Shown one piece after another: positions 55,429 to 64,000 of a DNA stretch of 64,000 nucleotides. How positions within the stretch are numbered: the first letter of the stretch is position 1; each line of letters begins with the position of its first letter. The translations under genes were made by a program, and so were the position numbers. Location of the stretch: assembly GCA_029204225.1 (NCBI GenBank), contig CM055095.1:69559997-69623996 (forward strand), given 5' to 3'. Source of the stretch: Diphasiastrum complanatum (lineage: Eukaryota; Streptophyta; Lycopodiopsida; Lycopodiales; Lycopodiaceae). Under the pieces are notes generated by a model that made no database searches, was not told the DNA's origin, and saw only the letters and a program-made list of their open reading frames with translations.

Positions 55429-58119
55429 TCTCCCTCATTGGTAAAATTACACTCTTCTATTCCTAATAGAGTGTGGAATTTTACATCTACCTAATGATTT
55501 AGTAAAAATATACGCCACTTGATCTTCAGATTTAAAAAAAACAAGATCAATGGCTCCATCAAGTATTTTTTCTCGAACAAAGTGATAATGTATTTTGATG
55601 TGATTGGTTTGAGCATGTAAAACTGGATTTTTGACAAGGCGAATGCAGCTTTGGTTGTCGCAAGATATAGTAGTCACATCCACCTGTGGTTGACCTAAAT
55701 CAACAAGCAATCTTTGTAACCATACCGCTTCTTGTGTAGAATTGCTGAGTGCATCATATTTAGCTTCTGTCGAAGATAAGTCTACTATAGGTTGCTTTTT
55801 GCTGCTCCATGAAACTGTAGCTGATAACTGAATGTATGACCACTAGTAGATCTTCTATCATTAATATTACCTGCCCAATCGGCATCTGTATAACCTACCA
55901 ACATTAGCACTTTAGACTGATCATACTTAAAACCAAAATTTAATGTCTTTCAAATGTACATGAGAATACGTTTAGCAAACTTCCAATGTACTTAACTAGA
56001 ATCTTGCATAAATTGACTTACAACATCAACATCATAAGAAATATCAGGTCATGTGTGTGTCAAGTAAATCAAACTACCCACCAACTACCAGTACAGATAA
56101 GCATCCACTTTCTTAGAATGAATGCAGTAAGCTTCGTATTGACATCCATTGGTGTGCTTGAAGGCTTATAGTCCTACATATTGAACTTATAAAGCAAATC
56201 TCGTGCATATTTGCTTTGTGTAAGAGAGACAACATCTTCCTTTTGCCATACTTCAATGCCAACACAATAGTGCATCAATCCTAGATCACTCATGTCAAAA
56301 GCATTTGAAAGATCTGATTTGATTTCACCTATTAGGCTCTCATTACTTCCTGTAATAATCAAATCATCGACATACAAAACAATGAACACTATATATGAAT
56401 CTTGTCTTAGAATGCAAAGACTAGGATCATCATTACTCTTTACTATTCATCTTTGCTTGAAGTGTTTATCAATGCAAGAGTACCACGCCCATGGAATTTG
56501 CTTCAATCCATAAATAGCTTTGTTGAGCTTATAAACAAGATGCTCTCTCCCTGACTTCACAAATCCTTGGGGTCGTACTAAATACACCTCTTCATCCAGC
56601 ACTCCATTAAGAAAAGTAGATTTAGCATCCATTTGCTAGATCTTCCAACCATAGAAAGTAGACATAGCACTAATAGAATGTATAGTTACCATCTTAGCTA
56701 CAGGTGCAAAGGTTTTCTCAAAATCAATACCTTCCTGCTGCTCAAATCCTCTCGTAACTAACCATGCTTTGTACTTGTTGAGTTGCCCATTTGCTCCATA
56801 CTTGATCTTATAAATTCATTTGCAAGTGATAGAGGCATCTTGCCATCAAGTAGCTCAACCAAGTTCCACATCCTATTTTTCAATATGCTCTCCATTTTTG
56901 TTTCCATAGCTTCACATGACAACTCTTGCATCCAATTTCTTTCATTTCTCATTAGGAATATGATGGTAAGCATCACAACCAAATACTCTCAAGTGACAAA
57001 TATTATGTATCTTTCCAATAAAGGCTTCATGAGGTGTCTTACCTTCCAGGTATTTTGTAGGACACCAATTCGAGATGTGAGTAGTTGTGCTGCAAGCTTA
57101 TGCCCAAAAGGTGTTTGGAAAACCTTTACTTTTGAGCATTGCCCTGACCATCTCAACAATGGATTTGTTCTTTCGTTTTGTAACTCCGTTTTGTTGTGGT
57201 GAATAAGGTGTTGTAGTCTGTCTCTTGATCCCTTGATCTTTGCGAAAAACTATAAATTTTGTCAAAAAGTCCTCACCACCTCCATCAGATTTCAAAGCCT
57301 TGATACAACATCCTATTTTCTTTTCAACTAATATCTTAAATTCTTTGAACTTAGCAAAAGCATCTGATTTCTTGCTTATGAAATACATCCAAATACATCT
57401 GCTATAGTCATCAATGAAGGTAATAAAGTAATAACATCTACTAAGAGATCTAGTTTGCATTGGTCCACATAAATCATTGTGGACAAGATCGAGGATGCCA
57501 CTAGCTCTCCTTGATCCACTTTTGGGAAATCTCTCTCTGTGTTGTTTTCCCAAAATGCAGCCTTCACAAATTTTTCCTTCAAAATAAATATCAAGCAATC
57601 CAATAACTAGATTACCTCTTTTGAGAACCTATAAACTTTGAGCACTAATATGACCAAATCGTTGATGCCAAAGATCACTTCAAGTATCAACAGTGTCTAC
57701 CATGGCTTGATCAAAAGATCTCGTATTCAATTTGTAGAGTCAATGTTCGTTGACTCTAGCTCATTTACCAATCACTTTCTAGTGATTCTTGATGTCCTTG
57801 ACAAGATATTTGTCCTATCAAACTCAACCTTGAGTTGTTGATCAACCATCGTCCCAACTGATAATAGATTGTTAGCTAAGCCAGTTACATATTGCACATT
57901 GCTTATCTTCTTTATCATCTCGCTAGCTAGTTTTACTGATACCACTCCAAATCCTTTGACAGGTGACAATTGGCCATCAACTTGTCAAACAAAATCGTCA
58001 TTGTGGATATTCTTGAATTTCGAAAACCACTCCTTCCTTGAAATCATTTGCTTGGATGCTCCACTGTCAATGCATCAGGTATTTGTGGCTTTGTCACTTG
58101 TCATTAGTGTCGTAATGAA
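55429..58119 (-). pseudogene. Copia A1 protease, integrase, RT and RNase H (3' half, inverted)
   Basis: From 58119 down: protease (CIDSGASKQM near 58060; VKGFGVVSVKLASEMIKKISNVQY, 57772-57969), integrase (57098-57598: GCILGKQHRERFP, HNDLCGP, FITFIDDYSRC, KSDGGGEDFLTK, TPYSPQQNGVTKRKN), linker, RT (56447-56632 FLNGVLDEEVYLVRPQGF; 56174-56389 VLYVDDLIITGSNE), RNase H (55447-55710 DNQSCIRLVKNPVLHAQTNHIKIHYH). The integrase catalytic Glu is replaced by Lys. Stops and frameshifts separate blocks. It starts with the LFIT codons missing from the plus-strand gag that ends at 10969. Confidence 0.9.
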
Positions 58120-58294
58120 CAAGTTGTAGGGATGTAGATATGGTCGGTGAGCATCCCTTCCGCCTGTCAAAAAGGGTTAGATCGCTAGGATAGGTACCTA
58201 ACTATGCAAAGATGCTTAGCTATTTCACTACTTTCTCCCCTTAGCTCTACTCACCACTAACTCTACTCCATTAAACTAGCATTCATCATGATTT

Positions 58295-58400
<106 letters not shown>

Positions 58401-58685
58401 TGGAGTTAGAAGGGGAGAGGTAGAGAAAGAGAGAGTGAGAGTGGAGGTTAGCTCACTTGCTCATTTTACTTGCGAAAGGAGAAACTCTAACTATAGAAAA
58501 CAAGAAGAGCATGAACTTGAAAGCAAGAGCAATAGCAAGCATTGATTAGCAAATGAGGATGCTTCTCTTCCAAAATTGATAGAGTTTTCTCCTTCTCATT
58601 AAGCATGAAAATAGAGTACATGAGGTGCCTTTTTATAAATGGAGAGGCCCTTGCCCCAAAATACTATTGGCTAATATGTACATTA

Positions 58686-59756
58686 TGTCATAAAACCACG
58701 GGTGTGAGTGGCAATGAAAGCTCGAGGCTTAGAGCGTAGGCGTGTAGGAACGAAAACGCAACAATTAGTAGCAGAAATATTCAAGTAGAAGAATTCATAC
58801 AAATTGCGCAAATGAACGACGCAGTACTGAGACAAAAATTGCACTATGATTAATATCAACAATGAGTACAATGGCTTGAAGTAATAATTTCAGCTTGTTG
58901 AGTGTGATAACGCTGGCTACATAAAAACTCTGATTGAAAAAGAGATTCAATTAGCACTTACATAGCTTGATTCAGCTAGTATATATATTTACAAGTGTCG
59001 AGAGAAAAATGTCTTATGACTTAACTACCATTTACTCCAGTTTTGCATCTATACAAAGTCCGTAACCGCCCTTAGGATATTTGTTTCTTCAGCTATTTTA
59101 GGGTTGATGATAAGTTGGCGACGTCGGTCTGCCAATTTAACAAAAATGCGAAAAATCCGAAGGTGCCCTTAGACTGAAGGTCTGCAAATTCTGAAAGTGC
59201 CCTTAGACTTAAGGTATGTAAATCACGAAGGCACCCTTAGACTAAATGTAATGAAGAAGGTAAAAAAGGCGAAAAAGTCGAAGGTGTCTTAGACTGAAGG
59301 CAGTGAAGAAGGCTTAAGGCAGCAAAAAAGGCGAAGATGCCTTAGACTAAAGACATCAAAAGGGCCGAAAAAGACGAAGGTGCCTTAAAATGGTTTCTAA
59401 GACATTCTGGTCACTCTTTCGCTTTTTTTGTGAAGGGGCGAAAAAGACGAAGGTGCCTTAAAATGGTTTCTAAGGCATTCTGGCCACTTTGTCGCTTTTT
59501 TCACGAAGGGATGAAAAAGTGAAAACGATGAAGGTGCTTTAAAAACTGGTTTCTAAGGCATTCTGGCCACTTGGCCACTGTGTCATTTTTTTTTTGCGAA
59601 GGTGCGAAAAAGGTGAAGGTGTCTAAAAAATGGTTAAGACAAAAATCTCAAAAAGAAAAAAAATGTGAAGGTCCGAAAACATGTAGTCGGCCTTCAATTT
59701 TCAGGATGCTCATTACTTGAATAATTTGTTTAAGACTGAGCATAAGAAATCTAACA
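58686..59756. mobile_element. Probable solo LTR with internal tandem repeats
   Basis: 1071 bp beginning TGTCATAAAACC and ending TCTAACA (TG...CA). It interrupts the gypsy LTR between GTACATTA and ATCCTACCC. Flanks CATTA and CTTTA are a 5-bp target duplication with one change. There is no primer site or coding domain. The transcription orientation is unknown. Confidence 0.78.
59140..59640 (+). repeat. GAAGGTGCCTTAGACTGAAGG and related tandem units
   Basis: First part: at least six units of about 40-50 bp around GAAGGTGCCCTTAGACT. Second part: three units of 75-85 bp around GGCGAAAAAGACGAAGGTGCCTTAAAATGGTTTCTAAGGCATTCTGG in shortened or variant form. The strings GAAAAAGACGA and AAGGTGCCCTA also occur in the copia B LTRs. 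Confidence 0.8.
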
Positions 59757-60041
59757 CTTTAATCCTACCCATTCATCTTGGACCCAACTTAATCCAAAGG
59801 TCCTCAAAAAGTACATTGGATATCACAAGATTCATGTGAGTCCCAAATTGGACCCAACTTAAAAAAGTTTGACACTAAGTTCTAAACTTGACTTTGTGGC
59901 CTCTAGTTTTATTTTAATTACATAAAGGGCCCAAGTCTATTATTTTTATTTACGCTCAACTTGCGTGCTCATTGGGGCATGGGCTTATACGCACAGGATG
60001 CCATGCCCTTACAACAGTTTTTATTAGCCGATATTATTTAT

Positions 60042-60720
60042 TTATAATATGTTAACAGGACCCATGACCTGAAGTAGTGCCAATCCATCGGCACAGAGTC
60101 TTTTGGCCCGCCTTTGGTAGATCATGTAGCCAGTGACATCTTCCATAAAGCTTATTCGATCTATCTTCTTCAAGTCCTTGGGCATGTGAAGGGACTTGTG
60201 GACTCCTGTTAGCCAACTTTGGTCGACCCACGCTTGGAATCTGCGCATCCAGGGATCGCCAAGGAATGCGGCTCGGCAGTAAACGCAGGCTACTGAAAGC
60301 TGATCTTTCACTTTTTTTGAGGCTAACGCCTTCTTTGGATCAAAAAATATTGGTGGGAGAAAATTATCCCACTTCGTTTCGATTCCCATTAGATACTCTA
60401 AATCTCGGGCATAAGTGGGTGCCGCGCGGACTATTGGGTCAGGGCGGTTAAAATACTTACTAGAAAACTGGGTGAGAGCCCTTCGGGTGTCTACATCCAT
60501 ATCCCAACCGTGCTCTGAAGAAATTTTCGGCCAATTACAGTTTTGGATTGTGATATTGTCTAGGGAAGTGCCAAAATCTGCCCATTTCAATCGTCATGTG
60601 CATGACAGGAAATGTGCGTTCACCCTTAGTTGTTGTGGAATGGTCACATAGGCACTGATGGCCACAGGGTCCCATTCAAATAGCTGCTGTCGCCACTCCG
60701 GTTGTGGTTGGAGTGCAGGG
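60042..60720 (-). CDS. Unrecognised ORF, about 225 residues with one stop
   Basis: The main open frame is 182 codons (60590-60042). The same frame continues upstream to about 60720 with one stop at the ACATGACG string near 60600, so the original protein was at least 225 residues. Composition is protein-like: Trp-rich, with WRQQLFEWDPVAISAYV, WDMDVDTRRALTQFSSKYF, SVACVYCRAAFLGDPWMRRF and DRISFMEDVTGYMIYQRRAKRL. I do not recognise the family. It ends right at the gypsy LTR edge. It could be an extra retroelement ORF or a host gene fragment. Confidence 0.5.
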
Positions 60721-61352
60721 AGTGCTTGCAACTCGTTGTCTTTTATGGTCTGGGCCCTGAAGTGCTCACAAGCTTGCTAGCAAGCCGTGTCAGTTTGTCC
60801 CTCGGAGAATTACTGCGGATTGCACCACAAGCCAAGAGCCTCCTAGCCGAATGGGCCAAAGTTGAAGCGGAATCAGTGATACCAGAGCCCATATACTGTG
60901 TGGGCTATGAAAAAACAAACAACGTCCTCTACATTGGGACAACGTGGGATGGTGAAGAACACAACATCACCTTGCCAATCAAGCACAAGAGATTCGAGGA
61001 CGAGGCAGTAGTGGTAGACAAAGGATCGGGTGTCAGTTTGATCTCCACTACTTTGTATCAGAAATGGGATTTACAAGTATTGAAGCTAGCAAAATTCACC
61101 ATCAAGCTAGTAGATCAATCATGTGTAAAACCAAAGGGTGTAGTTGATGACATCCCTGTGAAAATAGTGGGAATGCAGTTTGTGATCACTTTTGTGGTGA
61201 TGGACATACTAGAGTCTCCTTTTGCCTACCGCGTTTTACTGGGAAGACCATGGTTGAGAACTGCACAAGTAGTTCACAACTGGGGTACTGGAAAACTCAC
61301 CTTTGAGAATAGAGAACAGGCTGTAAAGGTAATCCAACCACATGGGCGGTAA
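60690..61352 (+). pseudogene. Ty3/gypsy-type retropepsin
   Basis: A 216-codon frame with the order seen in gypsy polyproteins: SLSLGELLRIAPQAKSLL, then the protease EAVVVDKGSGVSLISTTLYQKW, a hydrophobic flap region, LLGRPWLRTAQVVHNWGTGKLTFEN. The active-site triad DSG/DTG is DKG here, which would disable or severely weaken catalysis. The frame ends at 61352 without RT. It runs opposite to the neighbouring minus-strand ORF. Confidence 0.8.
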
Positions 61353-62720
61353 AACCTATTGCACCCAAGGCTGATGGTGGATCATCCACCACATATCATA
61401 TGACCAATCGCCCAAGACAAGCCAGAGGAGGTCACTACGATTCTAAAACGGATATCTTGAGATGGACGGACGCGTTAGCAACAATTTATTGCATGACTGG
61501 GCAGGCATGTCAACATGATTTAGATCCGAAACCCAACACATATTTTCCCAAGTGCTACACGATGAACACACGAATCACTTTCGGGATAAATATAATCAAT
61601 GTAGCATGGCTGTCAGCGGAAGCTATTGAGAACCTTGTGGACAATGATTTGGTCCCTTGGCAACGTGCTCTTACGTACAACAAGGAGACTGAGCTGACTG
61701 ATGAACAGGTCCTACAACATATGGACCCAGATCGCTATGGAATTAAGAGATTACCAGCTCAACCACCACATAAATCCGCAATGGCGAAAGTTTTCAAGAT
61801 AGACCACTCAAGGCCTGCCAACAGTTCATGGAGCAGAACTCCAACTAGCCCAGGTGGCAATTCCAACGCCAATGGAAAGGTGGTTCATGGTGATGCAACC
61901 GATCATTCTGATCAGTTCGTAATTGTGAGATCGCTTGTGGTACTAGTTCTTCTGCAACAAGAGGTTCTGCAGGTATGTCTCGCACTTGAGTTTTTTCCTC
62001 CTCTTGCGCTTTCCGCACCCAGTGGGGTATCTTCTGATATTGTCTTCCTTCTTTTCTCACATTCGGATATGGTCCTGCAGCTGAAAGTTGATCTTCTGAT
62101 ATTGATGGGGGTGGTGAGGGTGCCACTTCCTTCCACTTTTGTGCTCGTAGCAATCGCCAGATGGAAGCTAAAAGATGGAAAGGCTTTCGCGTTGATCATC
62201 CTCAACATTTCGGATACCCAGATTGGCCATGTATCCGAGACCCAGACATCCAAAGAAGTCTAGGACATCTTGAGCACACTATACGAAGTGTGAGATTTAG
62301 CTTCCAAGCTACATCTCAGGAAGAAATTTTACTCCCTCAAGATGGCGAATGGTGATTCCTTGCAAAATCACATATCAATTTTCACTGTCAATCAAGTAGA
62401 ATTGGATAGAAGTGAGTGTTTTGAGGTCTTAGACGTTTCATTTCACACATTTTACTGTGTTTGAGTTGAAAGTAAGTTCCTAGAGAGTTTATCAGTACAT
62501 TGAAACTCATGGGAGAGATAGACTTCTTGCTTGCATGTGCTTCTTCTTTTGTGATTGAAGCAAGATCCAAATTCAAGATAGATTGATTTTCTGTATTGAG
62601 AATTTGTTCTCACATCTGTTGCTAGATTTCATAGGGTGGAGCAACATCTGTGTTGGATCCTAGATTGATATAGCAAGAAACATCCTTTCAACTCCATTTT
62701 TTATCATTACTAGAATTTCT
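61353..62720. other. Unclassified retroelement-like sequence
   Basis: A 287-codon plus frame (61400-62263) begins NRPRQARGGHYDSKTDILRW and shows INVAWLSAEAIENLVDNDLVPW but no known motif. From 61845 to 62153 the minus strand also has a proline/glutamate-rich protein-like frame (KEVAPSPPPSISEDQLSAAGPYPNVRKEGRQYQ). I cannot decide which is real. 62350-62720 has no ORF and may be the leader of the copia that follows. Confidence 0.35.
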
Positions 62721-62730
62721 CACCAAGAAG

Positions 62731-64000
62731 ATGTCTTCATCTGGTTCACATTTCTTAGAGCACAGTGAGAGATTAACATCTTCCAATTATGCAATGTGGA
62801 AGATCAGAATGGAATCATTGTTGATTCTACAAGATGTAATGGATATTGTGAGTGGAGCTGAAGAAGAACCTGCTGCACTTAATAAAGCTGCAGCATTCCA
62901 CAAAAGAACCAGAATTGCCCTTCATTTTATAAAAATAATTAAAGTGTTAAGAGAGATCAGTACACGCACCACTGCCAAGGAAGCTTAGGATACTCTAAAA
63001 ACAATCTATGAAATCAAAAATATTTCTAGATTGCTTACACTTAGAAACCAAATATTTCTAAGTTATCAGAGAGTAGATGAGAGTGCTTCATCATATGTCA
63101 TGAGAGTTAAGAATCTTCATCAAGAGTTAGCTAGTATTAGTGACGCTCTTAAGAATACTGCACTTGTTCAAGTAGTCCTAAATGGACTTAGAGTATGACA
63201 ATATTGTGCAGACTTATGATGTCAGGGAGGATCTTCCATCCTTGGAGACACTGCAAGGTGTTCTCATTGCTGAAGAAAGCAGACAAGAGAGCAAGATGCT
63301 GAGGATTAACAGACTTTCATTGAAAGATGGTGGAGATGACAAAGCACTCTTCATCAGAGACAAGTCAAGAGGCAAGGGCAAAGGACAACAACACTTCAAG
63401 AAGGACAAAGCCAAAGAAGGTGGTGAGGATCAGTCCTCACAAGGTGCAACATCCAATGTCAAGAAGAAGCTGTCAAAGATCAAGTGTTTTTTCGGTGGCA
63501 AAAAAGGACACTATGCATCAAACTGTTTCAAGAAGAAGAACCAATCTAAGCAAGCTAACCTTACTAATGAGGATGAGTGTGAGGGTATAGAGAGTGAAAG
63601 AGAGGATTCATTAATGATGTCTACTTTTTCATCTTTTCCTTTAAGAATGAAGAAGTCTGGTGGATAGATAGTGGGGCTAGTTTCCATATGTCTAGTTCTA
63701 GGAACTCTTTCACTAATCTCATGCCATATCTAGGTGCAAAAAGATCAATCTATACTGCTAATGATGTAGAGTGTAGGATTGAAGGAATAGGAAGCATTCC
63801 ATTGCATGCATCATCATCAAAATCTTTTTGCTTACATGATGTACTGTATGTACCTAGATTGACTAAGAATCTCATTAGTATAGGACAGTTGTTTGATAAT
63901 GGATTGGATGTCAGGTTTCAAGTTGACAAGTGTATAATCTCAAGAGAAAATGAAGTTATTGCTAGAGGATCTAGAATTGGTAAGTTGTACAAACTAGATT
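62731..64000 (+). pseudogene. Copia K gag and protease, cut by the window end
   Basis: Related to copia G. Gag starts at ATG 62731 (HSERLTSSNYAMWKIRMESLL), with a stop at 62986 (KEA*) and then DTLKTIYEIKN. A frameshift lies near 63180, then a 161-codon frame with IVQTYDVREDLPSLETLQGVLIAEESR and the knuckle CFFGGKKGHYASNC, in which the second cysteine is Gly. Another frameshift near 63650 leads into the protease WWIDSGASFHMSSSRNS and LYVPRLTKNLISIGQLFDNGLDV. It is cut at 64000, before the integrase. No LTR is identified upstream. Confidence 0.85.

Overview
This is nuclear DNA of a land plant. It holds one intron-bearing host gene in a dense, nested mass of LTR retrotransposons. The host gene (3089-6081, minus) resembles the plant NAK/AAK1-type kinase At2g32850 of Arabidopsis. 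All other recognisable coding is Ty1/copia or Ty3/gypsy sequence. One host gene in 64 kb suggests a large genome. I cannot fix the species; a non-flowering vascular plant is possible but unproven.

Layout. 1-1530: end of a minus-strand copia. 1531-2900: no clear gene. 3089-6700: kinase gene and probable 5' UTR. 6700-8521: AT-rich spacer with small tandem duplications. From 8522 to about 60057 most of the DNA is one compound nest. The oldest recognisable layer is copia 'A', whose 5' half is at 8527-10969 (plus) and 3' half at 55210-58119 (minus). A gypsy element with a tRNA-Asp-like primer site (39927) inserted into A; its LTR segments are 10970-11140 plus 39137-39926 and, inverted, 58125-60057. 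Copia 'B' (11141-39131) inserted into that gypsy LTR and was itself split by about 23 kb (13421-36611). That insert holds another B copy broken by a 2-kb inversion (13818-17668), a plus-strand copia 'H' (about 22850-26990), a minus-strand copia fragment 'I' (27060-28190), gypsy remnants (28867-30560), a dispersed repeat 'C/D' and two minisatellites (35.6-36.4 kb). A second B copy, B4 (40988-49905), sits in the gypsy leader. It is interrupted by the best-preserved element of the window, copia 'G' (42754-48852), whose two 660-bp LTRs differ at three positions I could find and whose polyprotein has a single visible frameshift. From 49906 to 52916 lie two inverted halves of another A copy. From 60058 to the end come unclassified ORFs, a gypsy-type retropepsin and the start of copia 'K', cut by the window edge.

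The strongest result is structural. Target-site duplications (AAACC, ACTTG, GAGGC/GAGGA, CTCAC, TTGAC/TTGGC, CATTA/CTTTA) pair element ends that are now far apart or inverted, so the order of nesting and several inversions can be read directly. I found no host operon-like system, CRISPR array, rRNA or convincing tRNA gene. Apart from G, the retroelements are decayed by stops, frameshifts and deletions.
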